Source of the DNA: Syngnathus acus
Lineage: Eukaryota > Chordata > Actinopteri > Syngnathiformes > Syngnathidae
Length of the DNA stretch: 64,000 bases
Reading direction: 5' to 3'
Assembly: GCF_901709675.1 (NCBI RefSeq)
Contig: NC_051096.1
Span: forward strand, 6,227,001 to 6,291,000
Part shown: positions 36,692-50,566 of the stretch, in pieces
Position numbering within the stretch: the stretch's first letter is position 1
Layout of the letters: every line of letters starts with the position of its first letter
The notes under the pieces: generated by a model
What the model saw: the letters and a program-made list of their open reading frames with translations, nothing else
Told to the model about the DNA's origin: nothing
Databases searched by the model: none
Made by a program: the position numbers and the translations under genes

Positions 36692-36710
36692 ACCATAGCC
36701 TGGCTATGGT
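36692..36710. repeat. 19-bp near-perfect palindrome
   Basis: ACCATAGCC and GGCTATGGT flank a single T. Confidence 0.95.
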
Positions 36711-36896
36711 GTTTCCCATCATATTGGCATTATATTACAGATATTAGAATTAACATAGCGGACTTAAATTAGGCAGTTTTTGCTTTTTTTGTATTTGTGT
36801 AATATGTGCAAGTTTTTTTCTTTTATTCAGTGCAGCTACGACAGTGGACTGAGTTGTGCAGTACTTTAATGGATATAAATTGGGTGGCATTGGTCA

Positions 36897-36960
36897 TGGG
36901 GGAATCAAACCCCAAGCGTTTTATGCCAAGGGAATCGCTTCAATCATCATCTGTCTTCAG
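36897..36960 (-). mobile_element. Possible tRNA-derived SINE fragment
   Basis: On the minus strand GGGGTTTGATTCCCC resembles a pol III B box (GGTTCGANTCC-like). It is preceded by a tRNA-like arm, AAGCGATTCCCTTGGC. No A box or tail was established. Weak call. Confidence 0.25.
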
Positions 36961-38124
36961 TGTGTGCATGCGCAGCGACGTGTGAATGCCTTTAATCAGC
37001 TCTCGTGCCATCATGGTGAGTAAGATCATCAGCGCGGCATTAGATGATTAGCTGATCAACTTAAAGCTAAACTGCTGCGATTTTGCTAATCAATTAGCCT
37101 TATTATTATTAGGCTACATTATCGCTAAAGCCGTTCAAGCACGCTTGACAGTAAAACAAGACCGCTTGACAAAAACTGAAGTGCGGGTCATTTTTTATGA
37201 TGGCGCGTGCGCTTTAGTACTTTGAATGGCTCCTCCGACATGCTCGTGAGGCTTTTGGCGCTTGGAATCATTTGTTTCGCGTTATGTGTTCATTTATTCA
37301 TTGAAATGGATTGGGTTCGTTTATTCCCTAAATCTCACCATGGTCAATATTTTAGGGGAGTCCACAGGGACCATGAAACTTTGTTAATGAACAACAACCT
37401 GAACTTTGCTGGGCCTGTTTTGTTTATTCTTAGGTTCTTGGCTGCCTGCGAGAGTAAACATCAATAGTTCCTTCCTCATGATTGGTGTAAATGGTTCCAA
37501 TGCTTAGCGCATTGCCAGTCCATCTGTGCTTTTTGCTGGGAGGAGGAAAAAGTGCAAAGAAAATGCGATGACTACAAAAGCAAAGGTTAACATTACTCAC
37601 AGCATAAAAACAATTTAAAAGGGAGCAAAGGGGCTCTAATGGCCCAACGGTCTTCAAAGAAAATGTATTTTGTGCTCAAAATAATTCATAGCTTTTTGCC
37701 GCAGTGGCTTTTCAGCTTCCCTGAGGCACAGCATGAGACGCTGTATTTTTCCCAGCAGGCCCTCTGCTCCTCTCAAAATGGCCTCGGCCAGGGTAGAGCT
37801 CATATCTCCCTGCAAATATTGACAGCGGCGAGTCCGCGGCTTATTGGGAAAATAGCCGTAAGTAATGTTTTATCAGTTGATGCAATCTTGGCGCGGCTAT
37901 TTTCTCCTGTCGCATGACAATATGGTACGCGATTAATGATTTGCTCCTCTGACATTTCATTTCCCGTCACTGTCAATCTGCGGCAAGTAACTCAGTTACT
38001 TGTGGCATTTAAGCGGAGTGGTCTCCTCGTGTTTTATTCATGAAATGTAAAAAGTACTCGAAAATGAAAACGGCCTTCAGATTGGTCGCGCTCGTGTGTT
38101 CCGTCTCCACACTTAGCAATCAAA

Positions 38125-38470
38125 CATGCGCGTTTCTGCCATCGACTAAGTGGCTAATAGTGATAAACCGCGCGACCTTTGAACTTCCACGGCTGGAGGG
38201 GTCTCCTTGCCCGCGTCCCAAAGGGCCCACGCGTCGTGACAGCTTGAGCGATGGCCGTCTCGCTCGTCTATTTTTAACCCGGCACTAAACACGGAGCCTC
38301 CGAAATAGAGGCCGAGTCCTAAACAAATGATTACGAGGGCACTTAAGGTCTGCCCGATGACCAGCGCGTCCCTATTAACAGCCAGTAAAGGAGGCCCCTC
38401 CGGGGTCGGAAGGTTTAAAGACCTTTTAATAAAAGTAAGGCTGGACATGCTGGCGAGGAAGAGACCAAGT
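38125..38470. promoter_or_regulatory. Candidate conserved non-coding element
   Basis: A CpG-containing block in AT-rich DNA that includes TTTTAATAAAAG (38424-38435, a HOX/CDX-like site) and dense non-repetitive sequence without a coherent reading frame. Evidence is composition only. Confidence 0.25.
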
Positions 38471-40253
38471 TGTGTCTTACTTTGAAATCGCTGACAAGTT
38501 AATAAGCCCCCTTTTCAAAGGCCCCACCGCAGCAGAAATGGCCAGTGTGTCCTTACTTTTATTGCTCTCATCTGTCACTCACTCACATCTTTCCGATCTG
38601 AACTAAAACAGCTGTAGTCATTTTTATTTGAATTGGCTTAATGTGAATTCTTATTGGAGTGCCTAATGGAGGTTTCAAAAAAATGTATTTACGACATTCA
38701 AATGTATAAGACATTTTTGGTCTGTAAAAACCATAAAGAGTCCGCTTGTGGTTCTGACTTTGTTCTTGAGTACCACAACGACATAATAGTGGTTCCCACT
38801 CACTTGCTACTGTGGTGTCAGATGGAAAATTGAGACTTGTAGGAAAAGTAGTAATCTGTCACCTGACATCAAAACAAGGATTCCCAAACTACGATAAAAT
38901 GACTCGCTTATTTAAAAGAGTGTCTGGCGAGTACATTGTTGTAACTGCAGGGATATTTCAGCAATTCACAAATGGTATTTATTTATTTTCAAATTAATCA
39001 TATTTGACACTCAATTAATCGTTTGGATTTCTATCGTTTTTTTTTCACACGTTACGGATATTTGCATTTTTTTTAAAGATGACATTTGCATGAGAAATTA
39101 ATGACAAACCTTGTGCTCATTAGCTAAATACTGCAATGTGAGCTTGTTGTCCTTTCAGACATCCTCCTTTATCTTCATACAGCCAAGTGGCTTCTTTATA
39201 TAATGGAGAGTGACAGGCCGCCTTTGTTTAGGCCACAATAACACAGCGTTTGAATAACTTCTCAATGACTTTAAGTAAGCCGTCCGACTCGCTCTGCTTC
39301 CATTCAGCGGCACGGCGCGATAACCCGGATTGACGTCTAGCTTGGATTGGATTGTGGATTACTCCAAACATTGGGTCCAGCGGACTTCTGAGCGGTTTCA
39401 CCTTCCTGCGCGCACGCGTCACCGAGGCAGAGCACATCCGCCTATGCAAATTGGAACACGTGCATTCCTAAACATGGCACACGTGCGAGGCGTACGCATT
39501 TAATTCAAAGGGCCAGCTTTGCTTCACTTCGGAAAACTAAACCTCGAGGACGACGGCGCTTCTGGGTGAATCTGTTTAGTATCTTTCACTTGCGATGAGA
39601 CAAACGCTAAGCATGCCTTCGGGGCGTCTGGTCCGGCCGCGAGGCACCGGCCGGCCGGGGTGGTCGGGCGGGTGATGCTCTGAGATGGTCCAGACAGGCA
39701 TCGGGGGCCGGCTCGAGCGCTTCCCTTTCACAAAAACAAGGACCCACAATGAAGCACGCTCAGACCCTGCAACCCGAGAGGGCACAGGGGTCCTCCGCCT
39801 GGCCCGGGCTGGGATAAGTGAACCCAGATGGGAGCAGGATGAGGGAATGAGCAAGTGGGGGGGGTGACACCCCTGCCCCTCCCTCGCCTGGTTGCCTGTC
39901 AGATTCCTGTGCATTCTCAATGCGAGATGCATTGTGGGAAATGATCACAGGGGCGTTTGCCTTTGAAGGCGAACTAACGCAGCAGCAAATCTCATAGTCT
40001 TTTCCTGTTCCTCTTCCTGCCAAGCTGCACCTGGGCTCAAAGAGGGAGCGGGAGTACGATTGAGAGCGAGCATGCTCGTGTTTGTTTTAATTGCTTAATT
40101 GATCATCCCGGTGATGCAGGGAGTTTTACACTGTAACATGAATGGTGTGACTAATTTTTTTTTTTTTTAACGGATGTGGGATCGCTATTCATCTTAACAG
40201 TAGATGGAACGAAGCAGTCACAAACGCTTTAAAATTCGTACCTGTTTCCTTGG

Positions 40254-40296
40254 AAAAGAGCATTCAAAGTTCATTAAAAGAGCATTCAAAGTTCAT
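40254..40296. repeat. 21-bp tandem duplication
   Basis: Two identical 21-nt copies lie at 40254-40274 and 40276-40296, separated by one T. Each starts AAAAGAGC and ends GTTCAT. Confidence 0.95.
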
Positions 40297-43200
40297 CCAC
40301 TCTTGAAAAAGAGTGAAATGACATTTTTGCGAAATCTCATTCTGTTCTTTTTATTGTCTTGATAGTGGGATCAAATCATAGCATGCTGCACCTGTCCAAA
40401 TCTCAAATTGGGTTTTTTTTTTTTATTATCGCCGCATTTATGATGGAAAATTGAGGAACTCATGAAAAATAGCAATAATTTGAACATGGTGAATTATGAT
40501 TCAGTAGCACTTGAAAGCTTCCCCCCCACCCCCCACTATGCACTGCAGCAATGCGTTTGTCACCAGGGAACTCGGCAATAACGTGTTTGTCACCTCCAAT
40601 CTACCGGTCTCCTCTGATGCCATGCAGAGGCCACCCAACTGAAACACACACCGGCCCTGTTTGTCCGCCTAAGGTTTAGAAGACTACGAGTTCAAAAGCA
40701 ACAGGTATGCTCTTTCCAAAAAAAAAAATAAATACATACACGCACGCCCACACGTTCACAAAGCTGGAATAAATGATGCATTTCCTCTTTGGCTTGATGA
40801 TTGCAGTTTGCTTATGCTCCCCTGTAACCTGCTTTGCCATTCCAGGGACAACAAGGGTTAAGTTAAATGAGGCAACACTTCCTGAGAAGAAACAACTGTC
40901 ACATCTTCAAAGCGATTTGCCTCCATTTTGAACACGTGTCCCAATACTTTTGTCTCGATATTGTAATGACTTGGGTAAACTACATGCGATGGGCCTCCTT
41001 CTTGTTTTACGTGCTTCTTCGACTAATCGTATGGAAAAGTGTTTTCGTCTTTTGCACGCGTGAAGATGAGAGCATGCATGCCTGCGTTGGCTGCTTGTCT
41101 TGCCCCGAGGGGAGATAAATAGCTGAGTGTTGTTGTCCAGAGAGCAGACACTCAAGACACTCCGCGCTCACAGATGATTAATTGTTTCCTCGTTGCGACT
41201 GGGACCAGTTGGACTGCGACTGGGCCAAGGCCTCCCACCCTTGCTTTCAAGGCGTGCGTGCGTGTGTGTGTGTGTAAGTGAGAAAGTGATGAAAAACAGA
41301 AGAAGAAGAATGCAACGCCTGTCACCAGTTCCGAAGGCGCCCGCACGCTAAAGCGGTGACGTCTTGATTGGAAGCGAGCAAACGAATCGATTGGATCAAT
41401 TTGGCCGTGCAAATGTTTTATGTTAACTTGACAAAAGAAATGATGCAATGTTTGCGTTTGACATCTCGCTCCGCTCGTGCGGTGACGATGCGACTACTGC
41501 GACGTGCAATTAATCATGCGCTAATGACTCACTCCGACAACTCGGAGGAATTGTTGAACGGTGGCTGCACACTGATTCTTTCGGTCAACACCGCTGAAGC
41601 GGATCTGCAGTGATTTTCATGGGAGTGTGAAAGTGACTGCTGACTGATTAATTACAACTATCAGAGGTCCGATAATTCCCCAGCGGGGATATTAACATTA
41701 AGTGTGCTTTATTACTTTGGGGGGAAAATAAGCTTCTGCGTGGGCTAAATTATTTCTTGTTTATTTAGTCTGCATCGGTGAATTGTTGCACTTTCCTATA
41801 GAACTCGGCAGATTTTTTTTTAGGACAATGCTAAATGAATCAAACATTTTGGTTCTGTTGTGGCCCTCTTAATGCGTCTTCAAGTCACGTCTCAAGCACC
41901 AGGAGAGTGTTAAAAGTGAAACATACCCGTCTGTGGGCCATCATGTCGGATGGGGTAAAAGTCTGGACGGTGACGGTGAGCCCATGACGCCGACGTACAC
42001 CTCCCGGATGATCTGGTGTCGTGTTCACGTGGAAGGACTCTGTGGCTGAGGTGTGATGGCTCTGAGGGGGGAAAATAATCAGAGGAAAGTGTGAAATACT
42101 AGCCGGGTTTTTAGGTGGGGTGTTTCCATCATATGTAGGGTCGAGGTAAAATACTTGACGCTCACCCAAGGGTCATACTGAAGCCTTACATTTCTGAAAA
42201 CCAAAGTAATGACGGTGTCATGTGATATTTGGGGGAATCCTTTCTGCTTGGGGTACTTTTATGGCTCTGTGCATTTGGACAACATTTAATAAATGTCTTA
42301 CAAAAGCAGATGAGTATTTCAGCATAAAGGACACTGGATGGATGGTTCCGATGATAAAGCAAGTATCCTGTGGTCACTTCAGACCGCTTATTAGTTACAT
42401 TTTAACTTTAATTGAGGCAGTTAAGCTCAAACGAGACTTAAAAGCGCCGGCCCCCGTCGACACTGATGACCGTCTTATAAGGGACCTTCGGTCGGACCCT
42501 CTGGTCTTTTCATAGGACACTGGCCAGCATCCTTTGGGTGAGTTGCACCCCCCACAATAAACAGGCAGGCCTTTGTCACCGGGGGTAGGTGGGGTCTCAA
42601 GGCTTGCTCCTCATTATTATTTTCTAAAGTAATTACACCTTATTATCTGTGTTTATTTTAGCGGGGGTGCGAGTGTGCAGGTGTGGGCCATTCTGAAGCC
42701 CATTGGCAGACTCACTAGTGCATGTACCCCTGAGAGTCTTTTTTTATTATTAACTCTCTCCCCTCATCTTTACTTTTAGGGGGTGTTCGGCGTAGCATTG
42801 TAGCCCCGTTGCTAATTTCAGCCCAACAAAAGAAACGTGCAATTAGGGCCATTATAGCAGCAGCTGTGTGCTTCCGAGCCACGCAAAGACAGCGCCGTTT
42901 TCTCGCCGGCTCGGAGATATTTCTAAAAGCAAAGCCATCATGGCGCGCGGCAAGCGCGAAGCGGTCAAAGTGGCCTATAGAGTGTGCAGGAAAGACAAGA
43001 AAATAAAGCTTTTGATACTGCCGCGTTTCTCCAGTGAAAGCAGCGGGGAGTCGCGCCCACAGATTCGCAGGCCTGGAGAACAATGGATCTGCCATCTCCC
43101 AACGTGAAGTGTTATGAAAAAGTGCTCGCAGCCGCAGCAGCTTGGCTGCTCGCTCGCCTGCGGTTTGCCGCCGCGTGGGCGCAAGGACATTTGCAAGTAG

Positions 43201-43346
43201 GGAAATGCTCTTTTGAACTGCTGCACAAAGGCGTTCAGAGGAGCAAAGACCCCCACTGAGGATGAAGAACCTTCATTTAGTGCACCTTTGTAGATTTCCA
43301 CATGCATGAATTGTCATTAAGATTTAGGCACTATTTGGTCAGATGT

Positions 43347-43575
43347 GGGTCAAACTGGCCCTGAGCGTTAATGAGGTGAAGACAGTCTTATATTTTGTTT
43401 GTTAGTTTCAAATACTTTCATAATAAGTACCCCGGGGTCAATGTACTGCTGATCCTGAAAACAAACAAACAGGGTTACTATGTAACAGAAAAATTGTAAT
43501 TTATTCAGTTATGTTTCTGGGTCAAACTGACCCGGGAACATTATTGCTGTACCTGAGAAAAAAAACACAGCAGTC
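43347..43575. repeat. Diverged tandem repeat with GGGTCAAACTGACCC unit
   Basis: GGGTCAAACTGGCCCTGAGC at 43347 and GGGTCAAACTGACCCGGGAA at 43519 are diverged copies of one unit. A third partial copy starts near 43430 (CCCCGGGGTCAATGTACTGC). Each is followed by related CTGA...AAAACAA-type sequence. It is probably the remains of a repetitive element; the family is not assigned. Confidence 0.5.
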
Positions 43576-44789
43576 GAAAAACAGACCTCAAACACTAACT
43601 ATTTATCAGAATCATTACTTTCTGGCACTATTAAATAAGCCGAGAAATGGTTGCCATATTTAAAATTGTGCTCTCCGTGACATCCACGTGTTCAACCCAC
43701 CAAATTATCCTTTCATCAGTCAACATCAGCCTTCACTTTCATGTTGAATCGCGAGGGTCACAAAGAAACAACAAAATACCGGCGAGGAATTAAAGAGCTG
43801 ATTACGTCGGATCAAAGACGAAGCCGCTCGAGGGAGCGTCGAGCGCCTGCGGATCGGTGCGGGGTCGAAAACCGACGTGGGCCCGCGGAGGCCCTGGTGG
43901 CGGCAAACACAAGGGAATAATCTTACGCTCTCAGCACAAACAAAATGGCCGAGGGTTCCTCCTCTGTTGCTCACACTTATCGATTCTCTTGCTTGACTGA
44001 CTTTGCAACCGTCACAATAATCGGCCCGGAGTGACACACACAGCCATTGCAGTTAATTGATAAACTAAATGTTTTTGAATATATAAATGACATCACTGTA
44101 GAGATCTGCTGTACACACTTGCATGTTATGTCATTGGGTGGTTGTATTTATTAAAACGGAAATTAAATACTGAATTGCATTCTCCAGGAGGGGAAACATT
44201 CTTGTGTTTTCTTAAATGCAACCAGAGATTTTACTCGTTTCAGGATTCAATACCTCTAAATACAACAATAGGAAACAAAAAGTAAATAGTGTTACGCCTT
44301 ATTAATTAGATTTAGGGTTAATACATTGCATTATTAAAGGTATACTGTAAGTATAAGGTGTATGTGTGTGTATGTATATATAATATATACTTTTTTCAAT
44401 TGCTGTTAATTCGCCCTCATTAAGGCTTTCAAGTAAACAAAACATGTAAGTGGTTGTGCAAATAATAAAACCTAAACAAGAGTTCTCATTGGTTAGTCAT
44501 ACCCACCTCAGTCGGAGCTTGCTGTGCAGGGGGGAGAAAAAGAGAGAGAGAGAGATAGGCCGCAGCATTTAAAGGTGCAGCATACAAACCTTTCTGTGAG
44601 TCATTAACTCGGATTATATTTCAGTCCTTTTAGGACTACACAAATGTGAAGATTTCCTGAACTGATGTGTAAACAAACAAGCATAATGCATTGTACAAAG
44701 AATGAAGACTCAGTGCTATTTCCCATTTATGGAAGATGCATCGATGTCATTTGAAGTGGAGAAAAGTCCTGGTCGTAGTGACACCCATT

Positions 44790-45120
44790 TTACCTCATTA
44801 AGTTCCCAGAGAGGGGACGGGCCAGTGCTCGAAAGCTTTTTGCTGAGGGAAGGAGAGTGGCGAGGCTAAATTGGCCACTGGTTCAGTACAAGACTCCCTG
44901 CAGAGCAGAGCGGAAGAGTAGGGCCAGGCTGGCAGCGGAGGCAGGCCCAGGCAAGGCGGGCTCAGGGCCCCATGCTGAGACCCCCTCCCTACCTCTGACA
45001 AACACGCCAGTGGATAATCTCTTCTTCGGGGTCTCGGCCCGGCACTGCGGGCCTAAAAAAGGGAGGGGGCCGTTATACAGCAGCGTGCAGAACAAGTTGG
45101 AGTGTGTGCGCCTCCTTTGA
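44790..45120. promoter_or_regulatory. GC-rich block downstream of sem1, candidate regulatory element
   Basis: A roughly 330-nt GC-rich segment lies between AT-rich flanks. It starts about 240 nt beyond the sem1 polyadenylation site. No domain was recognised in its ORFs. Confidence 0.25.
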
Positions 45121-45226
45121 CACCTTCAACACTCAGAAAACACCAGTCAGACATTTTGCTAGAAACATCACAAAGAATTCTCTCACAAAATAGTTATTGG
45201 TAACGTCCTTATTAGAAACTTAATAG

Positions 45227-45286
45227 AAACTGTTAATTCAAGTTGGCTATTTTTGTGGCTACACATACAAACTGTTAATTCAAGTT
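45227..45286. repeat. 18-bp direct repeat, 42-nt period
   Basis: AAACTGTTAATTCAAGTT occurs at 45227-45244 and 45269-45286. Confidence 0.95.
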
Positions 45287-45354
45287 CGATGCCATGGCAA
45301 CACACCCTCATTGATGAAATTCACACAAAAATGATCATGATTAAGATAAAAATT

Positions 45355-45478
45355 GTTTCATCCAAGCATTTTATTTCTTTCAAAAATTCTTACAAAATGA
45401 AACAAACATAAGCTCTCCTTCCCTCCCACAATATTCACAGAAAAATGTCCATCTTAACCACATGGATCTTGTCAGCCA
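45355..45478 (-). other. sem1: sem1 3' untranslated region
   Basis: A short 3'UTR from the stop codon to just past the AATAAA signal. The cleavage site is estimated. Confidence 0.65.
45370..45375 (-). terminator. sem1: Polyadenylation signal of sem1
   Basis: TTTATT on the plus strand, so AATAAA on the sem1 strand, 103 nt after the stop codon. Confidence 0.75.
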
Positions 45479-46638
<1,160 letters not shown>

Positions 46639-48084
46639 GGTAACGGGTGGGATGCGGTGATGCTGCCTTGATGTGAACGGGTGCCGGCGCGCAATGAATT
46701 GTGGGTAGGCAAAAATCTTTGAGGCGGGTTGTGGCTGCGCTGAATGCGCAAAGGAGCGCAGCACTGAGCTTTATGCGCTCAGCCTCAAATGTACGATTAT
46801 TTAGGGTTACAAAAACAACTATTACAATATAAATTCATATGATTTATAGTTTATAAAATATTAATGTTTTATTATTAAATATTTTTGGTCATAAAGGTAA
46901 AACATGCTTTATTACTGTAATAATGGATAGAACACAAAGTATAATGTCTTCATGTAAATCTTTTAACTTAAATTTAAAGTGCAGCTACTTACAAAGGGTT
47001 TATGCGAGAAAGACAATGAGATGTTGCAACTCTTGCATAAAAGCAAAAGTCTGCATAAAGTCATGCATAATATTCATAGATGTTAAATACATCAAAGTTC
47101 TTAGGTTTCGAGTTTGAACCTCAGATACTGTTTGTCTGTTTGTCTCCTCTCCACCATTCATACTCCCACAGTGTACACACATATAGCCCCCATTCGGCAC
47201 AACCATAAAAGGCTCCTTTCCTGAAAACATATGCACACGATTCAGCAGTCACATCTTAGCAACCGTTTTTCATTTAGGAACAAACGTATTTTGTATCCCA
47301 TAGGCCTGCTCCAATAATAAAGCGGCAGCCACAGCTTACATGTATTTTAGATGAATGAGACAGCTAATTTAACTACAAAACCACTTGCACCACAATGAAA
47401 ACGACTCTGACTACTACTGTCATCTGTTGACAGATGGAGCTGAGGTTTCAGCTTAAGACTACTTACTCTATTTTATTTTGTAATTATCTTAAGCCCGTAC
47501 GCAAGACAATGACGCAACATTAGGAGGCGAAGCAAACTATCCGTAAAGTGTGGGAAGGAAGTATAAATAGATTTGTTTGTCGGAAAAGCCTCAAGCCAGT
47601 TGCAGAAATGCTTCCATAAGGCATTATGGCCCTTGTATGTACTTTATTTGCTAAATGGGGAAAAATAATCGAAATGAAAACACTGGACGTCAACCCGCAA
47701 CACAGAACGGATTGTGTTGCACTCAATAGCGAAGCTTTTAGTCACATCTAGATCTCAACTGGCAGCATTCTCTAAAGTGGAGCTGACTCTGGTGCCAGTG
47801 TCACTCAGTCTTTACAGGTGAAGCCCTGGGAAATGGCCTCCACGTCCGCCCAGCATACCTGAGACTGCAGTTACATTGCGGCTGGCGCCTGGAGTCTCTC
47901 ATCTGCAAAAAAGAAAGGAGGGGGGGGGAAAGGAGTGCGGTGGGGAGGGTCACAAAAGGGAGACACAAGGTGCCCGTCGTTGCACAGACAGACTCCAGCC
48001 ACCACGGCTTGAGTCTGAGTCATAGCATCACATTTCTGTCCTGAGACAAAGCCCCCTGGGGAAGGAAAGAGCGGCAGCGGCTAC

Positions 48085-48330
48085 AAGTACGCTCCAAAGA
48101 CGGTCAGCCTCAGATAAAGATTCCGCCATAAGACCACCGGGCCCCTCCCCAGACGGCTGGCTCGTGGCCTTGAGGCAGTGCACGCTGAGAGGAGAATGGT
48201 GGAAGTTTGAGAGCGGTAGCGCATCCAGAGATTATCTTGCAAAGATAAAGCCCTCTTCTCCAACATGTCGGAGAAAGCGACACAGGAGGACAGCCGGCCG
48301 TCTGCAAGTGTGTCACCTGAGGACGCTGTC
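48085..48330. promoter_or_regulatory. Candidate element with three GATA sites
   Basis: AGATAA occurs at 48112-48117 and 48243-48248 and TTATCT at 48232-48237, within a GC-richer block. Motif-based only. Confidence 0.25.
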
Positions 48331-50551
48331 TGGACCCCTTTCAATTATAGTGCAATCTCAAATGATTTGAAATGTCAGCTATGATTTAGCCAATCCTAGT
48401 CGTGAAGAGGAGAAAGTGAGGAGGAGATCAATTATCTTTCAAGTCTTGCGCTAAGACAATGCAATTTTAATGATGCATTCAAAGTGACTGAACCAGCAAA
48501 TCCACAAGAAATGTGTAAACTCTGCTCGAAGGAAGTCCGCGGGGATCAAACTATGCTTCCAGGATATGTCTGTCAAGATCCAGTATTAAATTTAATCCTA
48601 GCCAGTCAGTAAGTCTGCTCTATTGTCTGTTGTGTGCATGGACACCAAGAGTCGAGGATGTCAATGGGGGCATGTATTCCTAAAATGCCATCAAATGGAC
48701 TCCAAAAATAAAAGTGTCTGTTTTATCTCATGTTTGCCGCGCACAAGTCTCCATTCATCAAGATGTCTGTCATGGAGAATTTAAGTTTCATATTTTGTCC
48801 ATCTTGAAAAGCTCTGTCATTCCGAGCTGGAGGTACAGTTTGCCAACAGGCTAATGGTCCTTTATGACAGCACAATCTGATGCCTGTCCTGTCTGGCCTC
48901 CAGGTAATCCTGTCCAAATCGGCGGCTTAGGCCTGCTCGGGCTTAAGTTGCATATTTTGTTTTTATCTGGACACTGCTGAATAATGCTATCAGCAGGGGA
49001 GAAATGAAATATGGGGGGTCCAACCGGCAGAGAGAGTTTGGGAACAATGACGCCTCTATATATACAGGAGGCTATCTAAAAATGTTCCATAGAAAGGCAT
49101 TTTTAAAAGTCAATATAAATATGAAATGGTCACAACTCATTCATACTGGCATATGTTTTTTTTAGCTTTCATAATATTATTGTCCTATTTTTTTAAATCG
49201 ACATCCATTTTTTAAACTGCTATTTTGTTTTGTTTATTTTTTGGCGTAGGAAGATCCCATTTGTTTGCATTGTTGTTAGCTAAGCCATTCATGCTGGGGG
49301 GGAAAAAAAAAAGGACAAACAAAACTGTCAAAGCTCTCATGCAAAACATATTTGAATAAAATCCATTTTCAGCGATGTGTGCTAACAGTTTAGTAATAGC
49401 GGCGTGTCCGTGTTGCCGTGCCACGCTCCGTTCCTGTATGTGGAAGCACTCACACGCTCTCACCATAGGTGGTTACCCTCTCTGACAAAAGCACTCTAAT
49501 TGGAAGTACCCATTATCTGCAAAGTCTATCCTCATGCCTTCATCATTAGCTTAACTTGTCCTTTGTGTAAAAAATCAGTTAATTACCAAAAAAAAGGTTG
49601 TCACGGTTCATGATGAATGCAAATAATTTTTTATTGACTCCTAACGGATTAGAGGTGAATGAAACAACTGAATTTGTTGCAGCACTATGAAAAATACACT
49701 CTTCCCGTTTTTTGATAAATGATGAGGTCAAGTCGAAAGCATGCAGTGATTCATGCTCACCTTTTTTTTTTGCCTTAACAGCTTGAAGTGCATCTTTTGT
49801 ACTGTGACGTGTCCACGTTCATATTACGCATTTGCACAAACACGCTACCTGAATTTGAACACTTTCGGGTCAAGTTCGCCTACTACCGAACAGATATACC
49901 TCCTCCCTTCTTTATCTTTGTTGTCCGTGTCCTATTTTAAGAAGCTAATTACAGATTGTTGCTGCCTACATATCTATCATGGCTTTCCTTTGTCTCACTT
50001 GGAGACACTCCTACCTCGCTCCCTTGTTATGTATGGCAGAGCGCATGTTCCTCCTTCAGTGGATAAATGACAAGACCTGCTCTGCTCTTCTTGGACGACT
50101 GTCACACCCTCTCATCTGTCATCTCAGTGCAGCCAGCCAAGATGCAAATGAGAAGATGCCAGAGGTGCCGCTGACAGCTCACCTTTCTCTTTTTTGCTAA
50201 ATGACTTGCTCGGTTCAGCTAATTATGTGCTTTGAGTTTTGCGGGTGAGCAAATGTTGGAGCGTGAGCTTCGCAACAGCCCAAATAAGTGTGAGACTGAA
50301 GCTGAAAAAGAGCGTATTGATGTAGCCCCCAATGTCAAGCAATCTTCTCCTCATTGTTGATTTTTGACTCTGACTGACTCTATGTGCACAAATTGCTCGT
50401 ATGGAATCCCACGCGTCTAATCCCCCGCATGTGGCCATCCCAAAGCCCGGAAAAGTCTGTGATTGGTCTGATTGATAAATGAAGCCCTCCGTATGGTTTT
50501 GGGAAGGGGGCCTCAGCGGGGTCTGGACAATGTACAGGAAACCTGGGACAG

Positions 50552-50566
50552 CTACTTATTAAGTAG
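50552..50566. repeat. 15-bp palindrome with TTA core
   Basis: CTACTTA and TAAGTAG flank a single T. It lies in otherwise unique sequence. Confidence 0.9.

Larger units (their letters stand above)
27061..45354. other. Gene-free region, dync1i1-sem1 interval, part 2
   Basis: No coding exon recognised; the longest ORFs are chance frames without domains. It includes a hAT-like terminus (27061), a G-quadruplex/GCCA tract (28711-28755), an AAAC repeat, tRNA-like SINE scraps (about 30897, 36897), candidate regulatory blocks (32450-32700, 35180-35480, 38125-38470, 42780-43110, 44790-45120), short tandem duplications (34728, 40254, 45227) and a diverged repeat at 43347-43575. Confidence 0.65.

Noticed and set aside
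46639-46764. In-frame N-terminal extension of sem1 upstream of the ATG
   Set aside because: The frame stays open for 42 codons, but the apparent first codon is GTG, no ATG occurs, and a stop lies a few codons further upstream. The known 70-residue length fits ATG 46638.
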